Origin: Carettochelys insculpta
Taxonomy: Eukaryota; Chordata; Testudines; Carettochelyidae
NCBI RefSeq assembly: GCF_033958435.1
Contig: NC_134161.1
Location: 9,300,001 to 9,364,000, forward strand
Reading direction: 5' to 3'
Length of the DNA stretch: 64,000 nt
In this document: positions 13,560 to 26,079 of the stretch, one piece after another
Layout of the letters: each line of letters begins with the position of its first letter
Position numbering within the stretch: the first letter of the stretch is position 1
Notes under the pieces: model-generated
Database searches by the model: none
The model's input: the letters and a program-made list of their open reading frames with translations, nothing else
Told to the model about the DNA's origin: nothing
Program-made: the position numbers and the translations under genes

Positions 13560-14007
13560 GTACATGGAAGGGAGAGTGACTTTGGAACAGGAAGTGGCAA
13601 AACAGGATTCAGGCATGATAGTTGATCACAGTCTGAAAATGAGTCGATGGCATGAAGAAGTTGTGAAAAAGGTGACTATATGGCCGTGTATGAACTGGTG
13701 TGTCAAATGTAAGATGGAGGAGGTAGTTGTCATGATCTGCTCAGCACTGGTGAATCCTCAGCTGGAGAACTCTGTCCAATTCTCGGCACCAAAGTTCAGG
13801 ACAGATGTAGAAAAACTGGAGACAGTCCAGGGGAGGATATTTAGGCTCTAGAATAGGCTTCCAAGGGAGGTTGCAGAATCCCCATTACTGGAGGTCTTTA
13901 AGAACAGGTTGGATAACCGTCTGTCGGGGATGGTCTAGGTTTAGCTGGTAGTGTCCCAGCAAAGGGGACTCAGCTTGAAGGTCCTTTCTAGCCCTGCATT
14001 TGTACAA
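13560..14007 (+). mobile_element. CR1 LINE, internally deleted 3' fragment
   Basis: Translation contains reverse-transcriptase C-terminal text (VNPQLENSVQFSAPKF, then DVEKLETVQ) joined directly to the last ORF2 segment (NRLPREVAESPLLEVFKNRL), so about 200 bases of CR1 are missing between them. Ends with 'gaaggtcctttctagccctgcatttgta', the normal CR1 3' end. Confidence 0.88.
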
Positions 14008-14015
14008 TTATATAA

Positions 14016-14203
14016 CAGTGTTTGCTGTAAGCTGGGAGCTTGGGTGGCTGCCCAAGAGAGATTTAGGTGCCAACCAGCTGATGTGCAGAGTGTCCATAGC
14101 CTCCCACAGCTGGCAGCCTATGTTTCTATTGGTGGTGCACATCCACACACGCCTCAATAAAATGTGTTGCATCTCTGGAGGGAAAATATTAGAGGGAACA
14201 CTG
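14016..14203. mobile_element. hAT-type MITE inserted at a CR1 3' end, copy 2
   Basis: Ends CAGTGTTTGC and AGAGGGAACACTG, opposite orientation to copy 1. Flanks TTATATAA (14008-14015) and TTCTGTAA (14204-14211) match at 6 of 8 positions, compatible with a decayed 8-bp hAT target duplication. The insertion is right at the CR1 tail. Confidence 0.65.
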
Positions 14204-16169
14204 TTCTGTAACTGTGATGAGGAACATGCCTATTTAGACATGTATGATAGCTCCATTTATTATAAGACAATAATGGTGCCACTACAGAACATGGTGTTGT
14301 GCACTGGAAATCTTATATCACCATTGACAATAACTCACTCGGGCAGTAAGTTTCAAACCCATTTTACATATATTCCTTTTGATTGTTTCCAATGACACAT
14401 GGAAGAAGCTCCATAAATGTTTTTAATGGCCCTGATGTTAGCCAGAGAAGCAGGCTTAGAAGCACATCCCCTTAGTGCAAGAATGAGCAAAGTTAAGCAA
14501 TGAAGTACCAGCTGCAAGGAAAGCATTAGGTCGCTGAAGGACAATAAGAGAGGAGCTGGAACAGGTGCAGTACCTGGAAGGAAAATGAGGTGCGTGCAGA
14601 GAAAAGAAGAAGCAGATGAAGAAATGAATGAAAAGGAAGTAAGGGTGGCCAATCAATTGCAGAGGGGAGGGAATCAATCCACATGGTCTATTCTAGTTTG
14701 ACAGTCTTTGCTTCTATAAAGATGAGAATGACGAAAAGTCTGGAGCTAAGTGAGCAGCAGGAAGATCTGGAAGTGGAAGAGAAAGAACAGAGGGTGTTAG
14801 ATACGAAGGCCACAGGGGCTGAGAAATGGCAGAGTTTGAACAGGAAATTGAGAGAGGGAACATCTGAGAACAACGCACGCATTCAGGGAAAATCCAGGAC
14901 ATCTCGGTTAAACTGGCGTAACTCCACAATTTAGTTAGATTACCAGATTATAGCATCATAACCAACATCAGAATGTGGTTTGTGAACATTAACATTAAAT
15001 CAATAAATATTAATAAACTATTGAAATGTATTAACCACATCAAAGCAATCTTTCTAAGAAGGAAGAAGGAAAGCATGTAAATGTTTATTGAATCTGGCCT
15101 AATAGGGATTATGTCCATCCTACTTATGAATCATCTGCCCCCAGTCCCTGATCTTCCTCTGATCTGCCACATCTTCAACCCTGAATCAAGCACGCTACTC
15201 ATGGAAAGGCCAGTCATTTGACATTGTTTTCACCAAAGAAGCTCCTTCGCTGATCTGTCAGTTTCCCAGATCCCTTTCTTCAATCCATTACTTCCCAGTT
15301 TCCCACCTGCCTCTCAAAAAAAGACTGCAGAACTGAGACATTTTCAGGTTGAATGTTTGGAGTGAAGGACCATGCTCTTCTCTTGCATACTCAGCATTCT
15401 ACTCAGATCTACAGAACCTCCAGACCCAGATCCTAAAAGGTGCCTAAAGCCCACTGAAACCAGTGGAACTTAGGTGCCTAACTCTCATTGTGGATCAGGT
15501 TCTGGGTGTGCTAGAAGCCCCAGGGCCCATTATCACGATATCACAGAGTGCAGTGAGGATAGCGATCAGAGTGTAAATTTGGTACTGTTCACAACCCCAT
15601 TGAAACCCACATAATAACTCATTTCCTTGGAAAGAGTCTCTTTCTTTCACTGTTGCCCACACATCACAAATGCTTTCTCCACCTTGTATTTATCAAGGAG
15701 CAATTTAGTCTCCTCGAGTAACCCTATGCCACAGAAGCCTTTTTAAATTAAAATATTTCCCATTTTATTTTGCTAGATGCTAAATGACAGTGGGGGAAAA
15801 TTAGGCTAATTACTCCTATCCTAATTAGGCTCTCACAATACTCGATAATTACAGCCATATTCATTACCTTTGTGTTGGACACTTTAACCTGTTGTGGTTT
15901 GTAATTAGCATGTGTATATTTGGTGAGCCTATCCTAATGTCTCCTAGCTCTTGGTGCTACTAGTCTTTGATTGTAAGTATGGTAACAAACCCTCAGTACT
16001 TTATGTGATAATTGGTGTAATTATGAAACATCCTAATGAATGGTAACAAAACTATTACACAGGCTGGATTTCATGTTAATCCACTTGTTGACTCTAGTTA
16101 TATTTTCTTGCAGATAAACAGCAGCGAACAGTTAAGTGGCAGCACTTTCAGTAAGAACAGTCATTTTGG
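14204..16169. other. Intergenic; homeodomain-motif-rich block at 15690-16130
   Basis: No gene recognised. 14400-14940 is A/G-rich on the plus strand, which produces long open frames by composition. 15690-16130 contains repeated TAAT/ATTA core motifs (CTAATTAGG, GTAATTAGC, GTGTAATTATG) and no recognised transposon; see findings. Confidence 0.4.
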
Positions 16170-16325
16170 ATGTGGGTTTAACTAAGTTTCTGTTCCTGGC
16201 TCTGCTACTAGCCTGCTGAGTGACTTTGGGCCAGTCACTTCATGGTTCTGTGCCTCAGTTGCCTCACATGTGGTACGAGGCTCACGAAAGGGACCTCCTT
16301 TGATTTGACATCTATGAATGAAACG
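16170..16325 (+). repeat. MIR SINE relic
   Basis: TTCCTGGCTCTGCTACTAGC, 'gtgactttgggccagtcactt' and 'gtgcctcagttgcctca' follow the MIR core order. Confidence 0.65.
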
Positions 16326-17639
16326 CACTACATCCAAATTCTGTTCTCTGATTCATCTTAAGAAGTGTGGAACATGCACAGCTCCCACTGAATCCAGTGA
16401 ACCCACTGCTACTTGCACGGAAGTGAACAAAAACCACTGGCCCAGTTCCTCGGCTCAGGAATGTTCCACGCAGCTCAGGAGGGGTGTGCACGCAGAGATG
16501 GACTTGTTACCAGCCCTTTGGACCTTCCCATCATAAATAGGCTCTCAGGCCTCTAAGGAAACAAAATACAATAATGACCCCAGAAAAAACCTAAAGAGGA
16601 GCTTTTACTGTATGCCTGGGCGCAAATACCCTGAAATTTGGGCATGTTTCTGAAACCCAAATCCAGATATTTAAAATGAGCTGAACCAAACCCCAGTATA
16701 CAACCCCCTACCATCCCCCAGACTTTGAAGAAGCTGAGATCTGTACTATTTAACCTCAGGGAGTGTAGCGGGGTGAGAATACAGCTGACAGATGAGACAT
16801 GAGGTTTCATATAGCCAGTACAAAGCAAATTGCTTTTGACTGAAAAGTCTATGGGGAGATATAGACACCACAAACACATTAAAGGGAAACAGCTTCGTAT
16901 GGTTTCAGAGCTACATGTAAGGACAACGGGTGGCCTTGATGGTTGCGAGCACAGGCTGGATGGGACTATATCCGTAAAGCTGTGTGAACCTTCCTTCCTC
17001 AGAAATAACTAAAACCAGGGGAAATCTGTTGTACACCTGAGCAAGACCCACTCCAAGGCTATAGTGAGTCAAGACACGTTTGCGGTTTGAGGGGGAAGCC
17101 ATGCCGAATGTGACATTTTAAGCTAAGTCTTGCTTTGAGATCTTGGACTTGGAACTTATGAGTATACCTCAGGGACGGCAAGCCTGCAAACTACAGTAAG
17201 AGAAAGGTTATGAGAATCAGAATGGATGTGGGTCTTTGTTCATCGCTGTGATTTTCATGCAGCCCATGCTTCAAGCACTTCAAATGGACTTTAGACATGA
17301 AACACTTCTTACATGGTGTTGAATCCACTGCTTGATTTCAGTTCGGATTGTGGCTATTCAGTGGAACTGTACCCCACATCTAGCACATATAAAACATGTC
17401 CTGGGTGTGAGTAAGAGGAATTTCTTGCCCTCTGATGCTCTGTCAGTCTCAGACAGTTTTCGTGCCAAAGCAAGGCAACTTGAAAACTAAATGTTGACTT
17501 TGAACAATCAAATCAAATTCTCATAAACTGAAGCTCACCCCATCTCAAAACCAAAACTACTTACATGCATATAACTGATATTACTGACTTGCCTCCTTGA
17601 GATGAGGGCCCACTGATATATATCACAGTGACTCACTCC
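16326..17639. other. Intergenic, nothing recognised
   Basis: No gene or clear repeat was seen. Confidence 0.45.
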
Positions 17640-17860
17640 ATGGTGGGGAATTCAGAGAATTATAGGTTTGGAAAAGACCTCAGGAGGTCATCAAGTCCAA
17701 CCCCTGCTGAAAGCAGGACCAATCCCAACTAAATCATCCCAGCTAGGGCTTTGTCAAGTTGGGACATAAAGATCTTTAGGGAAGGAGATTCTACAACTTC
17801 TCTAGATAACTCATTGCAGGGCTTCACTATTCCAGAATTTCACCTTTGGACTTCATCTAG
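17640..17860 (-). mobile_element. CR1 LINE 3' fragment
   Basis: 'gaaaagacctcaggaggtca' and 'caagtccaacccctgctgaaag', then 'gagattctacaacttctctagataac', is the reverse complement of a CR1 3' end. No reading frame survives. Confidence 0.8.
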
Positions 17861-17937
17861 GCATGTAAAAAGCCACCACTGAGGGCTACCATTGAGAAGG
17901 AACAATGATATTGTGACCATTTCCCCAGCTTGGACAG

Positions 17938-17981
17938 CTCTCTCTCTCTCTCACACACACAAACACACACACACACAATGA
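17938..17981. repeat. (TC)n(AC)n microsatellite
   Basis: CTCTCTCTCTCTCTCACACA continuing into an interrupted CA tract. Confidence 0.85.
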
Positions 17982-20872
17982 ATACAGTACAATAATCATC
18001 AAACAATAACTTCATTCAAGCCCTGGGTAAACTCAGATGCAAAGCTGAGCCCTACAAACTTTGGAATATCATGAACTTCTTCAATTGGCCTAATTAGATC
18101 CATAAAATTCTAATTCAGATTTTGGACCCAGGGTTCTGATCATGACCTACCTCTGATGCATGCAGCAACTCAGAGATCTGTCAAATTCCTTGGTCCTAAT
18201 CAAGACCATCTCCCAGGACAGGGAAGTTTTGCTAACTCTGCTAGCACACCTACAATTTGCAGAGTATGCTGAGCGCACTGTAGCAGTGCTTTGATTGGAT
18301 GCAGAGGGAGCGCACATCTCTCACAGTCAACATTGTGTACAATCAGCACACACCTCACTTCATGTGCCCTTGCTTTATGCGTGTGTCACTTTTGTAATAC
18401 CATTAAGAAAAAACCTTCTTAGGTGGAAAAAAGTGGAATCTGTCAACTCTGAACTTAGGCCACACACACAATTCTGATCAGCCACATAAAAGTATTGTGT
18501 ACAGGTGTACAACATGAGGTAGAACAGGCGAGCTCAACATTATATGCTTACTCATGGTCGCGCTTGCCTAACTGACTCTATAGTAAAATTTGCTTTGGTG
18601 TCCACTATGTTTTTACTGTGAGCTAGCTAATATGCATTAGTTATCATATGGTAAAAGCATGCCTTTTGGTGGGCACAGGTCCGGGAAGATAAAGCCTTCA
18701 CATTAACGTATAAGCCTTTTAATTTGAATCTGTTGAAGGCACAGTGCTAGATGTGTCCAACCTTCTCAACCTGCAGCAGTCCATTGGAAACAAACCAGTC
18801 TGACGTGGTTCGTTAATCTTACAGGAGATAATTGCAGGAGAAATGCAAACAAGTTTGACCACATCATAGAAACAAGGCTGAGTTCCTGAAAAAAGAAAGA
18901 GGAAGAAGAAAGCAGGAAAGCAAAGAAAGTTGATAAATCATGTAATTTGAGCCAGGATAAATTAAGAAGCACCCAACAGTCCACACATGTGAGGCCATTC
19001 AAAGCCTATTTATCTCTCGTGATGACCAAAACGAAATAAAGCCATTACCAACCTTTTAAAAGCTTTCTCAAAACAAACTAAAAATATCCATTGCTGACAG
19101 ATGCAAGCTATCAATAAGGAATTTAAGAACGCTGTATGAAGAGTGGAAAGAGGGCAAAGTCTTGATAAACATTTCAAATTGGGTCTTACTCAGCAGGCAA
19201 CAACCAGTTTATAGCGGTAATTGTAAAGGGCATTTTACATTGAATCAATTAAATGAAAATCTTTTAAACCCTTTTTAAAAAGGGACCTTTTTAAGTTAAC
19301 AGGTGATTTTAATTGGAACCAGGGGAGTTGCATCATGGGTTCTTTCTCTTTTTTTTTTTAAGCATTCAATATGGGCGGAAAAATCAATACATTTCCATCA
19401 GCATTTGAACTCCTAGCGTCTTGAAAGTTGAATGTCAAAACTAAACAAAAACTACCGTTGGGTCAAGTTTTGTCGTACCTGCACAAGTAATTAAATATAT
19501 TCTATCATGATTGTTTGCCACAACCGAAATATTCCTAAAAGATTCATATGAGTTAGGATTTGATAAGAGAACACCGTATTATTACCAATAAACTCTTCAG
19601 AGGGTATATGTTTTAAATCAGAACCAAAAACGTTGGCTCAAATCTACTAATAGAAATAGGAATATGAACGATAATTTACATTAAAATAAGCTACTAGAGA
19701 GTCCAAATTGGTACTACCATAAGCAGCAAGTGCACATAAATAGGAGCTTTCATCGCTAAGCTCCTTGCAAAAGGATAATACATGCAGAGCACCCTTCTCT
19801 GGAGGCAGAAGGATAACCGCATCGTGCTGGACAACCAGCAAAGGTCATCAAAAAACAAAGCAAACCCCCAGCTACGTCATCTTCAGAGCCTGACTTTCAG
19901 GGTTGCTGTCATACCCACTGACTTCAGTTGGAAGGATGGGTGCTCAGCACTTCTGATTATCCAACACTATCTCCATGCATAGCAACAGGATGCAGCATAG
20001 AGAGTCATCAGATATTTGAGGAAGTAAGCAAGAGAAAGAGGTGGAAACAGAGAATAGCAATTCTGTGAGACACTGGGTCCCAGTCTCCTCTGCCCAACTG
20101 TTGATGCAACAGCTAAATAAAAGCCTTCTCTGAAAACCTTGGACTCTCTGCTTCCTTGCAAGTTCTACAAGGAAGCTCTGTTTTTAAGTCTCACCAGCCC
20201 AGGTCCCTCGCAAAATCCATAAATTATCTACTTCAAAATAAGACAAAGACAATGATTGCAAACCTGATCCTTAGCCCTCTAAGGTATCCTTTTGCATTGT
20301 TAATGTAATGATTACATCACACAGGATCCTAAATGTTACTGTTGGCCATCCTTTGGATTTGTCAAAATGGTTAAACTAAGGCTTATCTAATTGACCCACA
20401 AACCCTATGCCTGTCTTCCTTGTTCTGAATGACAATAGTCCCCGACTTTCAGCATGCCCATTAGAGCAGCAACCAAAGAGCAGAGGCCAGAACCAAGATA
20501 CAGCTGCAGAGAGTTATCTGATGCACCAGACAGCCAGCATTCTCCTCCCCTAGCTCCTGAAGGAGCGGGGGATAGAGGTCTGCCTTGTTCTCTAGCACCG
20601 TCTGAGGCCAAATGAAGGAACGTTATACCTGCACCAGAGAATACCACACGTAACTGCTGCTTATTGGAAACCCAACATTTAGCATGAGAGGAAAGGGTCA
20701 GAGGAAACAACAAACTTAAATATAGGGGAGGGCAGAAGGACATTCTGACTGCAGTTCACCTCGATGAGAATGTAGCTCTAATGAGCATCATCTGCATTCT
20801 CCAGAAAAGCTTATCATGATGGGAAGGATAGCAGCTCAGACTTGGAAATCCTCTGACGCTAAGTCAAGTCCT
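17982..20872. other. Intergenic, no gene recognised
   Basis: No exon, RNA gene or clear transposon was recognised. 19180-19350 is AT-rich and free of recognised repeats. Confidence 0.4.
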
Positions 20873-21318
20873 TGGCTACAGTTACACTAGAAGCATCTGT
20901 CGAGATACGATTCTGTTGGAAGAGATTTTCTGACAAAATGTCTGTTGACTGAGTGCAGCCGTACACTAAAGCAGATTGAAAGAGTGATCCACTACACCCA
21001 CAGAGAGTGATCAGACTGCCAGGCCCTCTCTTCACAGAATGGTAGACCGAACGCTCAGCCAACAGGGCTGCCTGGTGAACTTCAAGCTCTGTCTATCGAC
21101 AGAAGGCCCCCCAGAGCACCCACATAGCTTTTTGTGTCCAGAATCTGTAAACAAAGGTGCTCTTCCTCCTCTAGGCGAGGCAGAAGGTATCAGCGAAAGT
21201 GCTGACTTTTTGTCAACATACTGTCGACAAAATGCATTTTGTGTGTGGATGCTCTACCAGTTTTGTCAACAAAAATCAGGTTTTATTCGCAAAAACTCCC
21301 TAGTGTAGCTGTAGACCA
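20873..21318. mobile_element. MITE of the TGTCGACAGA family, copy 1
   Basis: Ends TGGCTACAGTTACACTAG and CTAGTGTAGCTGTAGACCA are inverted with few mismatches. The inside is rich in 'tctgtcgaca' and 'ttgtcaacaaaa' motifs. No coding capacity. CR1 sequence follows at once. Confidence 0.7.
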
Positions 21319-21725
21319 CAAGCGAAATATGAGTCAACAGCGTGATGCTGCTGCAAAAAAAGCAAACATGATTCTGAGCTGCATGAACAGGAGTGTTGTG
21401 AGCAAGACACAAGAAGTCATTCTTCTGCTTTACTATGCACTGATTAGGCCTCAAATGGAGTATTGTGTCCAGTTCTGGGCACCACATTTGAAGAAAAATG
21501 TGGAGAAATTGGAGAAGGTCCAGAGAGGAGCAACAAGAATGATTAAAGGTCTAGAGAATATGAGTTGAGGGAAGACTGAAAGAACTGGGCTTGTTTAGTT
21601 TAGAAAAGAGAAGACTTAGAAGGAACATGATAGTGGTTTACAAGTACCTAAAAGAGTGTTATAAGGAGGCGAGAGAAAAATTGTTCTCTGAAACTGCTTT
21701 GGCTCATGAGAGGGCAACCAGCAAT
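21319..21725 (+). mobile_element. CR1 LINE ORF2 C-terminal fragment
   Basis: Translates to reverse-transcriptase C-terminal text (YYALIRPQMEYCVQFWAPH, NVEKLEKVQRGATRMIKGLE), then after a frameshift [20 protein letters not shown] stop at about 21566 and the frameshift make it dead. It lacks the true CR1 3' end. Confidence 0.9.
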
Positions 21726-21761
21726 GCCCTCTACTGGTGGAAACAGGACTGTGCCAAAGTT

Positions 21762-21865
21762 TGCAGTACAACAAGAAGTCTTGTGGCACCTTATAGATTA
21801 ACAGATATTTTGGAGCATAAGCTTTCATGGGCAAAGACCCACTTCATCAGATGCATGGGGGGGAG
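21762..21865 (-). repeat. 'ggtgccacaagac' SINE-like repeat
   Basis: AACAAGAAGTCTTGTGGCAC, 'ttatagattaacagatattttgg', 'agcataagctttcatgggc' and 'aaagacccacttcatcaga' is a very common turtle-type repeat in reverse orientation. The fragment at 6660 is another copy. Confidence 0.65.
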
Positions 21866-23677
21866 GTTTCAGAGGGGTATTTAAGTTTGCAGTGACATTC
21901 ACCCACCCAGTGACTGGAGAGTGAATGCCCTCATTCTGTGTGATCACTACAGGAGATCCTCCTTCAATTAGAGTGGTAGAGACCAATGTTTTTGAAGCCA
22001 AAGGGCCCCGAGCAGAGCTGGATGCATTATCTTCTACAACTAATTTACCAGGCAATCTTCAGAATATTTTCTTCAAACAGTTCTTTTGTGTTTAATTTTT
22101 GCCTTATTCAAATAAACCCATAGGAAAGTGAGTATTAGATGGTGTGGATAGTTTATGCAGTGTCTTCGGTCAGCCACCAGACCATGGTATATTTTCCATT
22201 ACTAAGACCTCTCTGACTCTCAGTTCTACCCTCTACTTGTTGCAAGTCTGTAGTTCATCCAGATGCTGTATTATCTGTGTACATGCAGCCAATGGATTAT
22301 ATTCAAATCTGGATTATGGCACAAATTACTACAGGATCAGTTAAAAATGGGTGGACTCCAGTGCAGTCATAAGCCTTCAGTAATTCCAGGGCTATCCGCT
22401 GTGAACAGAGGCTCCTTGCTGGTCTGGTCTATAAAAGTCCATGCCTTGGCCAATTCCTCCTTGATCAATAGTAACAGCCCTTGGGGGTTTAGGGTACTGA
22501 CTAGCATTGAGTGTCTTATGACTATAATGCTCGCTTACAGGACTGTATCTGGACTGTGCTGTGGTTACCACACGGGTATTCAAGTACCACAAATCAAAAG
22601 GAAATAGTGAACAAACATTCATATTGTATGAAAACCAATGGGGAACATAATCTGGCTGTTCAAAGACCTGCTTTGAACTATCGCATTCCAACTCCTGTGA
22701 TGTTACTGAGCATCTCACAAGGGAAGGTGTTGTTTAAAGCCCCAGTTCCTGGAACCATGGGTTTCGGTGAAAATCTCAACTTTTATAAAAAAAAGAATGT
22801 TTCTACCCTCCTGCTTGTGGATAACAGCTTGAAAACCTGGCCTGAATGAACCCAAAATCTCAACTAAAAGCAATTAAAAATTAATCTGAAAGTTATTATT
22901 TTGTAAAAATCTCACGATGGCTGGGGGAGGAGGGGGGACTGATATGGGGTTGTCAACAGTGGAACTATGAAACGTATATCCCCAGGATATTGCAACGACA
23001 TTGTTTAACTTGCATTATTCCTGCAGTTCCACTTTTCTCTCCACCTTTTGAGCTTCCTTGTAAGCCTCAAGGGGCAGGAGGAGGAAAGTGTGCCATGATT
23101 CCTCTGATCCTTAATGTGCTCGTTGTCCATGTTCTTAGAAGTGTTTTGCCACCAGAAAAAGTTAACACTTCTATAAAGATGAAATCAACTCATCGCTTCT
23201 GCCTTCTCTTCCTGATTAAGCAATGACATATTTTAAAAAACCTCAGAGCTGAGTAACACTTGTGCATTTATTTAATAGAGCCTTGAATAACCGAAAGCCA
23301 TCTCACGAGAGTTCATCACTGCCCTCTGGGAGCTGAGCCATGACTCCCCAGGTTGTATTTCTTCACTTTCCTATCCTCCAGCTCTCTTACATTCACCATG
23401 CCATTGTTGCCACTTCTTATGGAGCTGGATGGGCCTTAAAAACTGGTCAGATGTTTCTACAATCAAGGTGACTTGCCCCGCAGGCATTAAAACCTCCACC
23501 CCACTGTCATACAACCCTTTCAACCCACAAATTTGTGAGCTTTCTGTTACCTACTTCCTGCCAACCTGGAGAGCATCGGAGCTGAAAGTGGCCAGAACAG
23601 ACAACTGTGGGGCATTGTGGGCTGCAAGTGGGACTCCTCTGGAGGCCAGTAAAACTGGTTTAAACTGAAGCTGTTTC
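21866..23677. other. Intergenic, no gene recognised
   Basis: Some long open frames occur on both strands but have no known motif, and no repeat was identified with confidence. Confidence 0.4.
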
Positions 23678-23863
23678 CACACTACCACTAAGCCAAACAC
23701 TTAAATTCGAATTTCCCATTAATCCCACTCAGGCTTTCGAAGTAAAAATATCAGCCATAGAATCTCCTAATATCAAACTAATAGTATTTGCTGTGTGAAC
23801 AGTCTCGATTTAAAATTGAGCTAAGTGCCTTAGAATCGAATTTATGCTTTAGTGTAGAGGTAG
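23678..23863. mobile_element. Short MITE with 'ccacactacc' ends
   Basis: AAGCTGTTTCCACACTACC at the left and, inverted, GGCTACCTCTACACTAAAGC at the right. Internal 'aaattcgaattt' and 'cttagaatcgaattt' blocks. About 186 bp, non-coding. Confidence 0.55.
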
Positions 23864-23969
23864 CCTGAGACACTTACACAACTCTCATTACCATTGTAGC
23901 ACAATTTAGAGTCTATTTATTCTGACAAGGTAGTGCAGTGCTGTTTGCTGATGGTACAGTGGAGACATA

Positions 23970-24318
23970 GGCTATGTCGACACTAGAAACATCTGTCGAC
24001 AGATGTTACTGTCACCAGTGAGTGAAATCTTGACAGAACGTCTCTCCACAGATTGCATCAACATGCAATTTGCTCTGTCTACAGAGAACTGTCAGACTGT
24101 TCTGCCCTCTGGTGCCAGAAAGCAGAATGCCAGCTCTGCAAAGAGGGCTCCAGCAACTGGAAGCCCTCTCTGTCGACAGAAGTGTCTACACTATACTTGG
24201 CAGATTGTTATGCCTAAAATTTTGGAGGGATAATACTGTCGAGGTAAATGCAGAGTTCTCTCGAGGATCTGACAGAACGCCCCTTCTGTCAACAAAACTC
24301 GCGAGTGTAGACCCAGCC
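23970..24318. mobile_element. MITE of the TGTCGACAGA family, copy 2
   Basis: Ends GGCTATGTCGACACT and, inverted, GGCTGGGTCTACACT. Subterminal ACATCTGTCGACAGATGT is itself an 18-bp palindrome (23991-24008). Internal 'ctctgtcgacagaag' and 'tgtcaacaaaact'. Confidence 0.75.
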
Positions 24319-24514
24319 GTAGAGAGACTGAGTTGTCCCATATCACACTGGATACTTGTAGGAGAGCAGAGAATTAACCCAGATGCTCCAACCACTGCAT
24401 CATCCTTTCCTTCCTAATTTGTTCAGTTCTCCCCACAGCAGTTCCTTTTGTTTCATCATCTCAACATATTTTGCAAATTAATAGTTAATCATCCCTTCCC
24501 ACAAAAAAGATCAA

Positions 24515-24650
24515 GACAGGTAGCACATCCCCACCGTGCAGGTCGGGAAACTGAGGCACACGCAGACTCAAAATCTGACCAAAGAACTCCAGGAGTCCAG
24601 ACACAAGTCTCAAGTGGTCCGCTCTCCTTGCGCTGATGTGCTTCTGTTGT
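24515..24650 (-). repeat. MIR SINE relic
   Basis: 'gggaaactgaggcacacgcag' followed by 'aactccaggagtccaga' is MIR in reverse. Confidence 0.5.
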
Positions 24651-25429
24651 GCGCTAAGTGATTAGATGGTGGCTTTGCTTAGTGTGAAGTTATGGAGCGA
24701 GAGAGCCAATCAAAGTCAAAACTACACTTCTGCTACAGCCCTATTTGAAAGAGTAAGTGTTCTGCATTTTTTTCATGCCTGAAACAATCTAGACAAATAG
24801 GCTTTTAAATTAAGCAGTGATTTGGAATATAAGTGAGTGCATTTAAGCTGATAAGAGATGGAAAGATCCTAATGGCTGAAATATTTGTTATATCACAAAT
24901 AAGCTGGCTGTATCAGGAGCCACTAATATAACTAATTTTTACCAAGTCCTTTGCTGCTCTGTGAGAGAAAATGAGGTCAGCATGGGTTGAGGCAGTACAA
25001 AATGAGCAGCTGTCTGAAGGCAGCAGAGAATACTGATAAAGGACTCTGCAGAACTGTATTACCTTCCTGCAGAAAACAGGAATCAGGTTGTTAAAATTAA
25101 GATATAGTCTGTTCCAAGTGTCCAGGGTTTTTAATGTAAAAGCACAAATGAATACTTTGGCTTTCAACGGAACTTGAATACAAATTCTGAGGTAGTTTAT
25201 CCTGTTTTTCACCTGATAATACCATGGATGAAAGTTTTCCTCTCTTCCTTCCATGTACCTCCACTGAGTGCTGTAGAATTCCTTTGGTTCTACAGAGGTA
25301 GAATGAACGAATGAATTTAGCTTTGAATGTAATTTATAACAATACAACATAGCATCTTCTACTTGTCCCTTTGCTTTCCATCTTGGAATATTGGAATATT
25401 CAAGACTTAAGCCTTGGCCAATGAAGGAT

Positions 25430-25595
25430 CCTCTTGCCCATTTTACAGATGGGAAAACTGAGGCACATAGGCCTGACCCTCATTCATGGAAAAAAGTCAC
25501 CTGCTACAGACCTTCAGCAGACCCCCTCAAGGGCTGAACTCACAACCCTGGGTTTATAAGGTCAATGCTCAAACCACTGAGTTACCCAGCCCCCT
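25430..25595 (-). repeat. MIR-like SINE with tRNA-like head
   Basis: CATTTTACAGATGGGAAAAC then 'tgaggcaca', 'tgaactcacaaccctgggtt' and 'gctcaaaccactgagttaccc'. The last part looks like the tRNA-derived head with degraded promoter boxes, in reverse. Confidence 0.6.
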
Positions 25596-26079
25596 CACCT
25601 AAGCTTCCCATGAAGTATAACACCCTCGAGCATGGGAAAGCAGGTCGCTAAACTCCAGCAAGCAGGTCAAGCAAAACTGCAAGCCCTTTGGGGTGGGAGC
25701 CATCATTTTGGTCTGCTTTTAGCACAACACCTAGGCCAGAGACTCCCAGATCCCACAATAAGACAAAGAATCATCACATCAACAATTGAAGGAAGTGGCT
25801 TTGCTCTCACTCCAACCTGCAAAAAAGAGAGAGGAACTCCACTGCAGGCAATGATGGCCCAAGGGAAAGGAGAATCGCGCACAGTTCATGCCATAATATT
25901 TCAGGGTAATCTCTGAGAGCAGGACCTTACTTTGCTACCATTGAACTGTGTTATCTCTTGCTCCCACCCCATGCAATAATCAAATACCATTTTGCGCATT
26001 CCTCTCATAATAAACTGACCAAGAACCTAAGCAGGGGAAGATCCACCATTTAGAGGCATCAGATAATTTAGGAAAGCAA

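Noticed and set aside
21239..21568. Reverse-transcriptase-like frame
   Set aside because: It is the C-terminal part of a dead CR1 LINE, not a gene.
24913..25350. 145-codon minus-strand frame
   Set aside because: No motif, signal or homologue recognised, no supporting splice sites; a frame of this length can occur by chance in this much sequence.
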